DNA from: Gracilaria gracilis
Taxonomy: Eukaryota; Rhodophyta; Florideophyceae; Gracilariales; Gracilariaceae
Length of the DNA stretch: 64,000 nt
Assembly: GCA_030374805.1 (NCBI GenBank)
Contig: JARGSG010000198.1
Span: 124,001-188,000, forward strand
Direction: 5' to 3'
A program made the position numbers and the translations under genes. Each line of letters begins with the position of its first letter. The stretch's first letter is position 1. The notes beneath the pieces were generated by a model. That model worked only from the letters and a program-made list of their open reading frames with translations, was not told the DNA's origin and did not search any database. Shown one piece after another: positions 1 through 11,553 of the stretch.

Positions 1-326
1 TCATCGTCATCGTGGCGGCCAGTTCGCGCCATGAGACTGGTGAACCTGTCGCTATACTCCTGCACGAATTCTGAGGAGCTTTGCGAGATCGTCATGAGGT
101 CGCGAACAAGCTTGTCCCTGATCGCGGGGGACTCAAAATGGTGCAGAAACTTGTCGTGGAGGTCACTCCAATTCGATCCCGAGAGATTCCTCTCAGCCCA
201 TTGCCTATCAAACCCATTCAATGAAGTCAATAAGGCAGGGAACCAACGGTCCTGTGGAACCTCGTGTGCCGTGGGCAAGGCCTTAACCTTTCCGAGGAAT
301 TCGAAAGGGTCCTTAATAGCCGTAGT
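1..326 (-). pseudogene. Gag of retroelement B, downstream fragment (continues off window)
   Basis: Read on the minus strand, this stretch is open from 326 to 1 and encodes a retrotransposon gag core. It has a tryptophan-containing WFPALL segment, a second tryptophan (RQWAERNL), then a LHDKFLHHF and an EFVQEYSDRF segment, the usual order in Ty3/Gypsy gag proteins. It begins right at the end of the LTR of element A. If A and one copy of its 5-bp target duplication are removed, the reading frame joins exactly to the gag N-terminal piece at 11554-11912. It is therefore the interrupted half of an older retroelement whose pol lies to the left of the window. Homology is judged by eye from gag features; the break is seen directly. 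Confidence 0.75.
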
Positions 327-1166
327 TGTCGTGCAACCCCTGCAAAGGGAGAAGACACGCAAAGGGTGTTAAGACCTTCCCTCTTAGAGGTGAGCACAGC
401 AGCAGAGCGCCCTCACGGGATGACACGGCGGAGCCGGGTGTAAGACCGGGGTCAACCCTTCCCGACAACGGAGAGAGCACGGAGAAAAGAAGACGTGTAC
501 AGCGGTAGAGAACACACGACACAGGTCGGCAAAACGTCACAGTAGTGAGGAACAGGTACACGCGAGTGTGGAACGGGGCGCAGTGAGCGGCACGAACCAC
601 GCGAGTGGGCAAAAGCGAAAACGGTAAACACCGGTATGCAGCGTAGCAATACCTGTTCGACAGGGGCAAAAAAAGCGAAAGCACACGCAAAAAGAAACAC
701 GCGTAAGCGGTAATAGTGTTGCAAATGCCGCGAGGCGGATGATGGTTCCTACACAGTAGTGGCAACTCTCCGTGAGGAGGATATTACTCACCAAGGGTGA
801 AACATCAGAGCCGAACACTCGGTTGAGTCGTTTACTTCCCCAAAGTTGGGTTGAACTCAACCTACTATGTAGTGTAGCCGCCAACTGTCAGTGGTAACTA
901 AATATCCAATATTAATATCTAGAATCCCCAACAATGGGTGCAAACTTCCCACACGTGTGTGACTGACCAGCAATGCTGTGCACACTACAACTATCAAATA
1001 TACAATACAAATCTTCCCAAGAATGGTCTAGACCCCCATGCACATGTGTCACCCAGCCAGCAATGCTGTGCCATCCTGCGCGATGCGTCCAACCTTCCCT
1101 GCACTGCAGGTACCATATACTTCTTCCGCAAAAGCGAGCGCCAACCGCGAAATGCGTTGCACTACA
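327..1166 (-). repeat. 3' LTR of element A
   Basis: This 840-bp direct repeat partners 10713-11553. On the plus strand it starts TGTCGTGCAAC and ends GTTGCACTACA. It contains a near-palindrome GGTTGAACTCAACC around 848-861 that is perfect in the other LTR copy (GGTTGAGCTCAACC). Confidence 0.93.
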
Positions 1167-3015
1167 TATCCCCCTCCTGAGGTGCGCACACCACGTCACG
1201 ATGACGGTTCCAGCACCGGACAACCCAGCAAAGCTGTGCAACATCACGCAGGAGCGGTGCATGTGAGCGATCGCCAAATTCCTTGGCTGCGTTCCAGTTC
1301 TCCGTGTCCTTCTTCGACCTTTTCGACGTCCCCTGGAGTCGCAACCACCGTCCGAAGACGTGCTTTGACTTTCTCGACATCGTCGCAAATTTGCTTACAG
1401 TACGCCCAGGTTGGGGTCCTTTGCGCTCGAACGACGTCTTGACGATGACGGAAGAGTCACGCAACATGCGGTCTGAGTTCCCCATTGGGTCGTAGAACAA
1501 CGTCGATGACGGTACCGCATCGTGCGACACGATCGCCACATCCCCAGACACATGGGTGTTGAACGCAGCACTTCTCCCGAGCACGGGCTTCATATTCACC
1601 CACAACGTCCTTGACGGTCACTTAGAACAACACGCAACACTGCGGTAGACTTCCATCATCACTGCACGCGATGCCGCGGTTTTCCCTCACCCTCCGGGGC
1701 TTTCTAAACCGAGAAATCGGGATTCCAGACAACTCCCAGACTTGGGGCAATTCCACCGCTACTGTAGCGTGATTAAAGCCCATCGGGGAACGACCTCGCG
1801 TTGCGCGCTGATAGCGTGGAAGGCACCCTGAAAAGGGAAACATCCCGTGAACAAAACAGAGGCTTCACCGTGGAGATACGGGCATGCTTTCAATAAGCAT
1901 ATTATTAAAGTACAGAGCCCGAATCTTCGGCGTCCCCAATCCGTCTTCGACGTGACCAGATCCCGACTGGGAAATAAAATGCGCTACCAAGCGACGACAG
2001 GCCGTACATCGAAACCCAGTTTTGGGGATGAGACTGCGTCTGAGACGAAATGAATTTCCGACAATCGGTAATATATTAAACCGGTAGTCCGTGAAAGTCC
2101 ACATCCCGAAAACGGTGAGCAAACCTGAACCAGTGTGTAAACCTTAACAAAAGCAGTCGATAGACGATGTAGAAAGCCCGTGAAAACGGTGATATGCAAA
2201 CCAGCGTAGCTGAGACCAACAGTGACACCATGAAAATGGGTAAACCAACAAATAAAAACCTTCCAACAAGAAGTGTATTCTCCGGTATCAGACCGTGCCA
2301 GAACTCACGAAATCGATTCGGTACGCATTCTAGAACCCGTGTAAACGGTGAAATGATACGATAAACCACAATGCGGGCGCAAGCGAGGCTCCCGGGGAAA
2401 TCGGTCAGCCACAAATGATCCTCGAACACGAGAGTGACGAACCTTAACGAAGGTGATCAAAACCGATAGATACACGTGATGTACACGGAAACAGTACATC
2501 CTTCTGCTAGGGAAAAACCGTGATTGCGGTCCACCACGGTGGTAGCGAACCAGCAAGCTGGACAAAAAACCTAACAGGGTAAGAACTTCAAAAAACGAAT
2601 AAAGCACGATTAGACACCACACCAGTCGGAGCCCAACCGCAAAATACGAGCAACTACGTGACCCCACATGGTTGAGAGCCACTGTAGAGACTCCTTCTCT
2701 AAAACTTCACATCTGAATAACAATTCCTCTCCATAGAGTCTTCTTTCTTCTTCTCCTCTTCCTGAGGGCATTACTTCTTCTTCATAATCCTCTTCTGAGT
2801 GTCCTTTCCTCTTCATAGAGTCTTCTTAAATCTTCTCCTCTTCCTGAGGGCAGCTTAGCTTATTCTTCAACTCTCCTCGTTTAGAGGGTGCCTTCACGAA
2901 GTAACTTCGGCACTGTACTCCTCTGGAGGTCGTTACGCTTCCTCGAGTGAGGTTCGTTGTCGTTGACACGGCTACGCCGGACACGAGAGAACGTTCCGTC
3001 ACAGACGGTGGGCGT
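1167..3015 (-). other. 3' untranslated region of element A with polypurine tract and CT-rich repeats
   Basis: Between the chromodomain stop and the 3' LTR there is 1.85 kb with no convincing coding frame on either strand. The complement of a polypurine tract (TATCCCCCTCCTGAGG) abuts the LTR at 1167, as expected for plus-strand priming. A CT-rich block (about 2690-2880, purine-rich in the sense strand) includes an 82-bp-spaced repeat of about 40 bp (2731-2770 and 2813-2852). In the related elements C and C2 this position holds a long antisense ORF. Here only a short ATG frame at 1200-1265 remains on the plus strand, so A either lost or never had that gene. Confidence 0.6.
2731..2852. repeat. 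Short tandem repeat, 82-bp spacing, pyrimidine-rich
   Basis: Two copies of a roughly 40-bp unit beginning with CATAGAGTCTTCTT and ending CTCTTCCTGAGGGCA lie at 2731-2770 and 2813-2852, with related CT-rich sequence between them. They lie in the 3' untranslated part of element A. Confidence 0.7.
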
Positions 3016-3518
3016 CTATCCCACTAGGGCACGGTGTAGGTTAGCCGGAACATCCGTGTTAGTACGGCGGTGATACTGCACGATTTTCGATCGTGGCAGG
3101 TGCTCAACCGGTTCATCCGTGTCTGCTGATGGCGGATAGCCATACCAGCGCACCTGGTACTGCCTATACCCCTTCGGGTGCCAACTGTGTCCCACGATGT
3201 GGTCGACCACGAACTCTTTCGAGTAAACTTCACGTTCTTCACCACCTTTAGAAGGGTCGTCCACGCTTCGTAGCGGTACTGTAACAGGGATACCAGCTGC
3301 GTTGCTGTGTGCTTTTGACGCCTTCGGCGGTTCTGTCGTCCTCCGCTGAGTCTTCTTTACCGGATTCCGGGAGTTCTCGAGCAGTTCTTCCGTTTCGACG
3401 GGATCCTCAACGTCTCGATTACGAGTGATTTCCCGTGTTGACGGTAGCCTCGGACGGGGAGGCGGATTACCTACCACGGCACGTGCCGGTTCACGTGACT
3501 CCGGACGACGGTTCGTGG
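3016..3518 (-). pseudogene. Chromodomain of element A polyprotein
   Basis: The minus frame 3477-3016 encodes a basic, proline-rich linker followed by a chromodomain: EFVVDHIV, a YQVRWYGYP core and a PVEHLPRSKIV helix, near the C-terminus. Chromodomains at the end of integrase are the hallmark of chromoviruses and direct integration to particular chromatin. The family tryptophan that follows the acidic loop (normally DTWEP) reads DTDEP here, a change in the aromatic cage region. It is separated from the integrase frame by a stop at 3519. The homologous domain of element C is at 50343-50585 and ends at the same place. Confidence 0.85.
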
Positions 3519-5738
3519 CTACGGCGCTGCCGGTCGACAGTGTAGGCCCACTGTGTGGTGCGTGTGGCGCGCGCGCACTCCTGCACTGGTAGCGTGTATT
3601 TTCCCTAAATCAGGGCGGTATTCCGTATCTCCAACGGTGCGTGCACTGTCATGACGGTTCAAAACGTCATGACGAGCGCTTAACGACTTCCCCACGGATG
3701 GGTGCGGTGGTGCTTCCTCCATACCCGTTCCGGGGTGCTCTAACTTCGCTTCTGCGAGCGTCTTCTCTCTTTCCTGACTAACAGGTCTAGTGATACCGGG
3801 ATCTACCGTGACTTCCTTACTTCGCGCCTGCGTAGGCGGTGCGCGACGAACGTTAGCAACGGTTTGCGGCTTGCGCGCGTCCCGAGTACTCCGTGTAGCA
3901 GTATCCGGCGGTGCTGTAGCCGTGCTCTTTCGAGAAATCGGGTGATCAGCTTCGACTTCCGGCGGTGCCGAGGAACTTTCGCGAGCGCGATCAGGTGGTC
4001 CCTCCTGTGTCTCCTCGACAACAGGAGGTTGATCATGCCGTGGTTCCCCGTGCGGGTGAGCAATTCCAGTATCCTGGACAGTACGGGAGTCCGTAGATTG
4101 CGCGTGTCCCTTGCTGATAGGGCTGCGATCCGCTGTAGAGCGTTGCGCGCCCTTGGCAATATCAGCACGCTGTAGCGGGTTTGCCTGCCCACTAACAGTG
4201 GTATCCATAGCAATCACGTCCTCGATGGTGTCCTGAGACAACTCAGTCTCCAATTCTTCTCTCCGTGAATCACGGGATGTCTGCGACGGTTGCGACACCG
4301 GTGATTCCTGTTCTTCCGCAACAACGCGTGAATTCCCCTCCCCCTCCTGAGGTGGAGCGATACGGGGAGCAGTCATCACGTCAGTTGACGGTGTAATAGA
4401 CGCTGTGAAGCGCGACTTCACAAGCGGTGTAGAATCCGAAGATTGGGTTCGCGACGATAACATCGGTAACTCCGACAATCCCCTTGATGGGTGACGAAGT
4501 CCCACATGTAGTGTAGCTTCTGTAGACTGAAGCGATCGGTTCTCCGCCTGTCCAGCTTCCTGCTGAGTATCCAAAACAACTTCTGTATGACGGGTAGGTC
4601 CTTGTACAACTCGATCTCGAGAAAAACGCTCATGAGCGCCACCAACTTCCAGTACAACTGTGTCCTTATTCACGCTAATAACGCGGTACGGGCCATCAGC
4701 GATGGGAGAAAGCTTGTGTCGCCTCTCCTTTTCAGGATTGTAATATTCTTTCCTTACAAAGGCGGTTTGTCCCGGTTCCAGCGGTGTTAGTGGTCTCCGA
4801 ATACGGGCATCAAAGTTCCGCTTATAAGCGTGTTGTGCCTTAGCCATTGCGGACCTGGCAACAGGTACCATAAATGAAAGCCACTGCTTCCAACGCAGGT
4901 AGTGAGCAACCGTTGACGGGAACGTATCCAGCTTTGGCTGAGGTTCAAACGCAACTGGCGGAGGCGTTCGCGACAATACAAGCTCGAAAGAAGATAAACC
5001 AGTAGCTCTGTGCACTTGCGTGTTGTACGCGTACGTCACGGTATCCGTGTAGAGATCCCAAGTCTTTGGATGTTCAACAGTATAAGCCCGCAATGCGGAG
5101 AGCAACGTTCGATTAAATCGCTCGACTTGCCCATTACATTGGGGATGATACGTCGTCGTGAAGAGATTCTTGACGTCGAGTATCCGACAGACGTCCTGGA
5201 AGAAACGCGCAGTAAATTGCGGACCATTATCCGAAAGGAGATTAACCGGGGGACCGTAGACTAGGACCCAATGCTTAACGAAAGCTTCCGCAACAGTGCG
5301 TGATGTAATCTTCCTCAACGGAATTGTCCGGACTAACTTCGAGAATCTGTCCGTAATGACGAGTAGAAACCGATTACCTCGGGATGTCCTTAAAAACTCA
5401 CCGAGTATATCGATGGCAATAAACTCAAGAGGCGCCCGTGCGGGGAACAGAGTTAGCTTCTTCGCATGGCGACGTAATTTAACTCGTTCACGAGCACAGT
5501 GCGTACACGCCTTGACGGTGGTATAGCAATCCAACGCTAACGCGGGCCAGTAGAAATCCCGACGTAGTGTCGTGTACAGCCTTCTAGCCCCAGGATGGGA
5601 AGCAACCTTAGAAAAGTGTGATAGATGAAGAACCCTCGACTGCAAGGAGTGAGAAACCACGATCTGTGGGGATGAACGAACCACTCTAACGAGGTAACCC
5701 CTGAGTGTTAACCCCAAAAGGGATGTTCGCACCGCCAT
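3519..5738 (-). pseudogene. Integrase and S/T/P-rich C-terminal tail of element A
   Basis: This 739-codon frame starts inside pol; homology with element C begins at about YLVR. It contains the integrase zinc-binding region (HLSHFSK, then CTHC), the DDE core with AIDILG, LSDNGPQF and QVERFN supplying the three acidic residues, and a GPYRVIS GPY/F module. About 320 residues of low-complexity Ser/Thr/Pro/Glu-rich sequence follow. Integrase inserts the cDNA into chromosomal DNA. The DDE residues are all present; the gene is broken by a frameshift from the RT/RNase H frame near 5715 and a stop before the chromodomain. The tail includes a PQEGEG motif encoded by an internal polypurine tract (4335-4352). 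Confidence 0.88.
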
Positions 5739-7110
5739 TAAGTTGGGCGCGTATCCTCGTACAGAACGGGTCTCCCTGCTGTTCTCTGATCATCTCCTCA
5801 GGAGTGATTGGGACAAACGCACCGGGTTCCGGGTCTTCACCGTCTGCGAAGAGTAAGTCATCACAGATGTCGTCCGAAATCAGTTCGTAGTCTTCTTCAC
5901 CCTCCTCCATGAGGAAACAGGGGATGTCTTCATCATCGTCATCGACGCGTAACGCTTCGCCTTCCGTTCCTAAACGTGAGAGAGCATCCGCTTGTGCGTT
6001 GAGACTTACCTTCTTGTAGGTGACTTCATAATCAAACTCGGCTAGCCGAAGACGCCAGCGCATTAAACGCCCGGACGGTTCCGTGATTGACATTAACCAG
6101 CGTAACGCGGAATGGTCCGTGTTAACGGTAAAATGCACACCCATAAGATATGGTCTTAACGTCTGTAAAGCCCATACCATGGCGAGACACTCCTTTTCGG
6201 ATACCGAATAGTTCCGTTCATGAACGTTGAGCGTGCGAAACCAAAATCCAATTGGTCGGCGTTCCCCATCGGATGTAGTCTGAAACAGTGCACAGCCGAT
6301 CTGGTAGTCGCTCGCATCCGTATTCACGGTAAATGGCAACCCGTTCTTCGGTAATGACAGCACGGGTGCTGTTGTAACTGCCTCTATAAGAGAGTTGAAT
6401 GCTTCCACTTGCGTGGGAGCAAGGGGCCCCAGTTTTGGTGGTTGTCCCTTCTTCAGGAGCTCGTTGAGCGGTCCCGCGATCTTCGCGAAGCGAGGAATAA
6501 ACCGTCGATAGACGTTGCATAATCCTAGGAAGGAACGCAGCTCAGTCTGAGTTGTAGGTAGTTTAGCCTCCTTGAGTGACTTCACGCGAGCCTGCTCGAT
6601 CAGTAGCCGTCCCGGACGGATAACGTGTCCAAGATACTTGACCGAGTCAGTAAAGAATTCACATTTCCTCAGTTTGAGTGTTACTCCTGCGTCACGCAGT
6701 GTTGCGATTATCTCACGAACGTGATCCAAATGGTCATCCAAATTATTGGAGAAGACGATGATATCGTCGAGATAGACGAGGCAACTCCGCCATTTGAAAC
6801 GGGCAAGGAGGATATCCAAAGCACGCTGAAAAGTAGCGGGGGCGTTCGTAAGTCCAAAAGGCATACGCTTAAAGCGGTACAGCCCTGAATGACAGGTAAA
6901 CGCAGTCTTATCACGGTCTTCCGGTCGCACGGGTACTTTTCCAGTACCCCCAATTCGCATCCAAAGTGGAGAAGACGGATGCATCGCCAAGCGAGTCAAT
7001 GTACTCGTCCATACGAGGTATGGGATACACGTCTTTGACGGTAACATCATTGAGGCGACGATAGTCGATACAAAAACGCCAGGACCCATCGGGTTTCGGA
7101 GCCAGTACAA
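5686..7110 (-). pseudogene. Reverse transcriptase C-half and RNase H of element A
   Basis: Real homology starts near 6945 with the VRPEDRDKTAF segment. The RT catalytic motif is YLDD (LVYLDDIIVFSNN), followed by the thumb region and the LRSFLGLCNVYRRF connection. RNase H shows the TDAS, EKECLAMVWAL and TDHSALRWL motifs. Together they copy element RNA into DNA and degrade the RNA strand. The frame is shifted relative to the upstream half (8062-6911) at about 6940, just after the LDANWGYW segment, and relative to the integrase at about 5715. Both are single-frame breaks compared with element C, where the same protein is one continuous frame. Confidence 0.9.
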
Positions 7111-8062
7111 CTGGAGATGCCCACGGCGACTGTGCCGGTTCTATAACTCCGGCTCGAAGCATCTTGTTGATCTGAAATTGTTCTTCCTCCCGAGCTTTTG
7201 GACCTGCCCTGTAAGGGTGTTGAGCAATCGGCTTAATATCTGGCAACAGATCAATCCGGTGTTCCGTAGCTGTAACCTCTCCGAGGGAACCATCCCACAT
7301 TGGTGTAAATTCGCGCAACATATCAGGCAACTTCTCGCGGTGTGAATCCGGTACATGACCGAGATTCAATTCCTCTAACTCCTTAATAGGGTCAATCCTG
7401 TCATAACTCGTAGGCACGGTCTTCTTTTCCGGGTCTCCCGTGTTGTTAACCGTCTGAGACGGGTTCGACGCTTGCGCACGCGACGAATACCCCTCCCCCT
7501 CCTGAGAGTGAGACGCATCAGCGGTTTCTTCGAAAATCCCGAACATCTCGGCGGCAGTCACCTTAGTAGGGATAAGCGCCGTAGGGTGCGGTAAAACAGT
7601 ACCAATAACTTGGTTCTTTCCCAGAAACTGGGACTTCTTGCCAAAGTTGGCTAACAAAACCCGAAAGGGGTGACCATTCGAGATCTGCACAACGCCATTC
7701 GCTGATGCGAGCTGATATTTCTCGTATAACGAGGTAGATGGTTGAACAACCCGCAAACCACGCGGAGCAGCAGTAACATCAACCCATACCTGAAATTCTG
7801 GCGGAATAGAAATAGCACGTGCAACACAAAGTTTCGAAGACTCCTTCGGAGGGTTAGAATTCTGTAAAGGAGTAGGTAGCGGTACCAGCTTAGCTGAAGT
7901 TCTCCTCAAAGAACGACGAACAATCGGTACAACCGAACCATCCTCCATTTCCACTTCACGCGCACGCGGCCTGATTGACTCGACATATCTGTCACAGAAG
8001 TCACACCCTAAGATTGACAGGGGCAGCAAGCGTCCTGCAGAAGATGAATTCAACCTGCTCAA
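6911..8062 (-). pseudogene. Protease-RT linker and RT N-half of element A
   Basis: The frame encodes ILGCDFCDRYVESIRPR, shared with element C after its protease, then a linker containing SQEGEG (internal polypurine tract at 7490-7506). The RT fingers/palm follow: SPWASPVVLAPKPDG, FCIDYRRLNDVT and the catalytic-Asp motif FSTLDANWGYW. Homology ends at about 6940 where the frame is lost. At its 5' side one extra A (near 8031) breaks the frame against the short piece next to the solo LTR. The gene is non-functional but clearly recognisable. Confidence 0.88.
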
Positions 8063-8071
8063 TGCAGTTGC

Positions 8072-8549
8072 TGTAGGATAGTGGGCAATGAGCGCTCACT
8101 CCTAAGGCCTCGATGGTAGCTTGGCAGAGCAGTCCACGTAAGAGGAGGATGACGGCGACACCTCTGGTACGGAGGTACAATGGGCGGACACTAACTTTGC
8201 ACTCCTACAGGACGGAAGGCGCAGTAGTGGCGGCTTGAAGACCTAGAGGCAAGAAAACGGCAAGCTTGGGGGCTAGTCGTGGCCAAGAGGGTGTCTGTTT
8301 TACAACATGAGGGGAGGCGCTGCTCGAGGTGCTTAAGTATCTGCACCGAGGCGCCTCTACCCTGTGGCACTGTAATGTGCCCTATCCTATATCTACAGTG
8401 GGTCCTAATGGCTAATCTAATGAAATACAATAATAAAAAGGTCCCCTGGCAATCGCGCACGCGTAGCGCCACCTCTTCAGGCCCATACACGTGTTATGCG
8501 TCCATGATGGTCTCTCAGCTTGCTCGTCCTCAGGATTCGCTTTCCCACA
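8072..8549. mobile_element. Solo LTR inserted in the protease region of element A
   Basis: The protease-RT coding region of A is interrupted here. The insert starts TGTAGGA and ends TCCCACA (TG...CA with matching inverted ends) and is flanked by the perfect 5-bp duplication GTTGC (8067-8071 and 8550-8554). Removing insert and one duplication rejoins the coding line found in element C (VRIGN then CIEQVEF, against VRLGR then LVKVDF). There is no internal coding region, so it is a solo LTR left by recombination between LTRs, from a family with LTRs of 478 bp that has no other copy in this window. Element orientation is not determined. Confidence 0.82.
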
Positions 8550-8979
8550 GTTGCCAATCCTGACGATCAGGGAAACCATTTCAGCCGTACTCAACGGGTT
8601 ATTATTTGCATCTGCCACGTCCATGACGGGTCCTTGACGAACTCGACAACGGATATCCGGCGGTAAGAGCGACTCCACAATAAAATTGGGACCAGCGCCT
8701 GTATCCAGGATAGACAAATGACGCACCATATACTGGGTAGAAAGGCCAAGGTAAGCGAATATCTTGTAGTTTCGCTTGGCCATGACCATGACTCGATCCG
8801 GGATCCGGTTGTTCCTGAACCGTATCCACGGGCGACGCATCACACCAACGGTGGTAGAGTCCACGTCTAAGACGGTCGGCTTCCTTGAAAAAAATTTTGT
8901 CCTGGGAGCGAGGCGGTGACGCCTCGGGCGCCGTAGACCTCGACAAGGGCGCCTCTCCATAGGAGACTCCCGTACTCAC
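8550..8979 (-). pseudogene. Retropepsin-type protease of element A
   Basis: The LSILDTGAGPNFI active-site segment (DTGA, a canonical retropepsin motif) lies in the minus frame 8960-8550, after a YKIFAYLGLS segment. The N-terminal part (MSTGVSYGEAPL region, 8979 onward) is in a different frame, so one frameshift lies near 8880. The frame overlaps the gag stop by a few bases, with pol in the -1 phase relative to gag. The C-terminal half is separated by the solo LTR. Confidence 0.82.
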
Positions 8980-10694
8980 TTTAACTGAGCATCATCCGTT
9001 CTAACGGGAACGGCGTCCTGCGCGGCAGGGATCTTCACAGACTCCTGTGGAACAGCGCTAGAACTACCCGCAGCAGCGGTTGTCGCTACGGCTTGAGCCG
9101 GTGAAGCATTGACCTGGGAAGAACCAGAGTGTCGCAACGCAGCGATATCTGCGGGAGAAATCCGTTTCGGAAAGTCTGTCTTCGTACGCAAATACGCGGT
9201 TATCGGCACTGACGCCTGTTCTTCTGGGGTCAGAGCTTCGAAATTCACCACGACCGTGGGCATATCCCTCATGGTGAGGTGGCAATCCGGTGCCACATGC
9301 CCGTGTTCGTAGCATAGAAAACAAATCAACCGGGGTCTTCCGGCACTTCGTGGGTCCTTTGCTCTCACCGTCCGCGGGTCTACCCAACCAGGTCGCTGGT
9401 AACGACTCCCTGAATAGGGTACTTGCGGTCCGCGAACGCGGTGGCGATCTGCGTAAAGCAGCGGATCATCCGTCATCGACGAGGCTTCAGTAGTTGAAGG
9501 CAACTCCGTAGTCGGAATAGAATCCAGGTTCACCTGTGCGAGATGCAAATTATCCACTTCGTGGCCAGAAAAATCCTGCGGTAGCAGTGAGATCGAGGAG
9601 GGCGCCCCTTTGAGGTGAAGCGCCCTGGATGAAACCCGGTGTCCGGAGCGTGCACGCAGTGCGTCTCCTTCTGCTTTCGCGTATTGAACCAACTCGAGAT
9701 AAGTGGTCTTCCGCTTGTCTTCCCGTCGCTGGGAGACTAGCGTGCGAATAGCCGGATTCAATCCGTTGATAAACAGTGTACAACGCTCGTTAGCGGAATA
9801 AACATTGCCACAACGGTGGAAAGCCTTGTTCAGTCGGACTGAAAACTCGGTTTCCGATTCCTTCGGGCGTTGCTTCGTTTCCCGCAACGCGGTGATTGCT
9901 TCCTCAATAAAGGTACCAGTCGCGTACGAGCGAAGTAGATACTGCACGGCCTCAGGCCGGCAGGTAACCCCTCCTTCGGAGGCTCGAGATGAACCTCTTA
10001 CAGAGTTGAATTGGTCTTCAGCGAGTCCACGTAGAAAATACGGTAATGCGACATAAGCTTGACCTTCACTCATGCCGAGGATGTCAGCTTCCGCGACAAA
10101 GCGTGAAAGAAAATCCAACACCAAGATGGGATCCTCCCCAGTAAAGAACTGGTTACGAAACGTCAAGGACATGCGCTTGATGCAGTCCTTGATCTTTCCC
10201 GTCTCACGGGGCGTACGGTCCAGACTGGAATCTTCCAAACGGTAGTACCGGTAAGACAACAACCTTTTGTATAAAGGATTAGTAGGCGTCAGCTCCCTCA
10301 AACCTGAGTGCTTCCTCCCCTTCTCACGGGTGCGAACAACACCAGAGGTGGACGTAGAATGCCGAGAGCGCGCAGTGCGACCACGACGATCACCATCATT
10401 TGATGAGTTCGACGAAGAAGAACCCGCAGAGCGGTTTGAGATACCAGAAGACCTGGACGAATCCGAATCATACTCGTCGACTAACCTCTTCTTAGAGCGA
10501 TTCTTCCCGGATTTCGGGTTTCTGGCGCGATGAGAGTCCACCGCGGGTGTGTCCAAAGCGCCGTTGTCAGCACGGATAGTAGCTTCCAACGTCTCAAGAC
10601 GGCCCAGAATCCTGCGAAATGTCCTCCACGACCACGAAACGAACTGGCAAACCGGCAGGTCCACCAACCCAGCTTGCTGGATACAACACGACTT
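8976..10694 (-). CDS. Gag of element A (zinc-knuckle nucleocapsid)
   Basis: The frame is open from 10694 to the stop at 8976, but no ATG occurs near the LTR; the first in-frame methionine is only at the KRMSLTF segment, so the original start is lost or non-AUG. The product is Ser/Arg-rich at the N-terminus, then has a gag core (DFLSRFVAEADILGMSEGQAY, YLRSYA, FSVRLNKAFHRCG) and a CCHC zinc knuckle CFLCYEHGHVAPDC, typical of nucleocapsid RNA binding. It assembles the virus-like particle. The frame is otherwise unbroken for over 560 codons, in contrast to the damaged pol. Confidence 0.8.
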   Translation of the reverse strand, partial: KSCCIQQAGLVDLPVCQFVSWSWRTFRRILGRLETLEATIRADNGALDTPAVDSHRARNPKSGKNRSKKRLVDEYDSDSSRSSGISNRSAGSSSSNSSNDGDRRGRTARSRHSTSTSGVVRTREKGRKHSGLRELTPTNPLYKRLLSYRYYRLEDSSLDRTPRETGKIKDCIKRMSLTFRNQFFTGEDPILVLDFLSRFVAEADILGMSEGQAYVALPYFLRGLAEDQFNSVRGSSRASEGGVTCRPEAVQYLLRSYATGTFIEEAITALRETKQRPKESETEFSVRLNKAFHRCGNVYSANERCTLFINGLNPAIRTLVSQRREDKRKTTYLELVQYAKAEGDALRARSGHRVSSRALHLKGAPSSISLLPQDFSGHEVDNLHLAQVNLDSIPTTELPSTTEASSMTDDPLLYADRHRVRGPQVPYSGSRYQRPGWVDPRTVRAKDPRSAGRPRLICFLCYEHGHVAPDCHLTMRDMPTVVVNFEALTPEEQASVPITAYLRTKTDFPKRISPADIAALRHSGSSQVNASPAQAVATTAAAGSSSAVPQESVKIPAAQDAVPVRTDDAQLK

Positions 10695-10712
10695 CTAAGT
10701 CGGAAGACCAAG

Positions 10713-11553
10713 TGTCGTGCAACCCTTGCAAAGTTAGAAGACACGCAAAGAGTGTTCAGACCTTTCTTCTTAGAAATGAGCACAGCAGTAGAGCGCCCTC
10801 ACGAAATGACACGGCGGAACCGGGTTTAAGACCGGGGTAAACCCTTGCCGACAACGGAGAGAGCACGGAGAAAAGAAGACGTGTACAGCGGTAGAGAACA
10901 CACGACACAGGTCGGCAAAACGTCACAGTAGTGAGGAACAGGTACACACAAGTGTGAAACGGGGCGCAGTGAGCTGCACGAACCACGCGAGTGGGCAAAA
11001 GTGAAAACGGTAGACACCGGTATGCAGCGTAGCAATACCTGTTCGACAGGGGCAAAAAAAGCGAAAGCACACGCAAAAAGAAACACGCGTAAGCGGTGAT
11101 AGTGCTGCAGATGCCGCGAGGCGGATGATGGTTCCTACACAGTAGTGGCAACTCTCCGTGAGGAGGATATTACTCACCAAGGGTGAAACATCAGAGCCGA
11201 ACACTCGGTTGAGTCGTTTACTTCCCCAAAGTTGGGTTGAGCTCAACCTACTATGTAGTGTAGCCGCCAACTGTCAGTGGTAACTAAATATCCAATATTA
11301 ATATCTAGAATCCCCAACAATGGGTGCAAACTTCCCACACGTGTGTGACTGACCAGCAATGCTGTGCACACTACAACTATCAAATATACAATACAAATCT
11401 TCCCAAGAATGGGTCTAGAACCCCATGCACATGTGTCACCCAGCCAGCAATGCTGTGCCATCGTGCGCGATGTGTCCAACCTTCCCTGCACTGCAGGTAC
11501 CATATACTTCTTCCGCAAAAGCGAGCGCCAACCGCGAAATGCGTTGCACTACA
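10713..11553 (-). repeat. 5' LTR of element A
   Basis: This is the partner of 327-1166 (841 bp). On the minus strand it is the upstream LTR and would carry the promoter. The adjoining internal sequence (10712 downward on the minus strand) does not match an obvious tRNA 3' end that I recognise, so the primer-binding site is unassigned. It contains the perfect 14-bp palindrome GGTTGAGCTCAACC. Confidence 0.93.

Larger units (their letters stand above)
327..11553 (-). mobile_element. Element A: Ty3/Gypsy chromovirus-type LTR retrotransposon, decayed, full length
   Basis: Two direct LTRs of about 840 bp (327-1166 and 10713-11553) enclose, on the minus strand, gag, protease, reverse transcriptase, RNase H, integrase and a C-terminal chromodomain, in the Ty3/Gypsy order. 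LTR ends are TG...CA with an imperfect 11-bp inverted repeat. Flanking bases are GTAGT on the left and GTAGC on the right, a 5-bp target duplication with one mismatch. A polypurine tract (complement at 1167-1183) adjoins the 3' LTR. The LTRs differ at a few percent of positions by eye, so the insertion is not recent. Pol carries several frameshifts plus a solo-LTR insertion, so it cannot encode a working polyprotein. It inserted into gag B. Confidence 0.93.

Noticed and set aside
10668..10712. Primer-binding site of element A
   Set aside because: Sequence next to the 5' LTR contains short palindromes but does not match a tRNA 3' end that I can identify.
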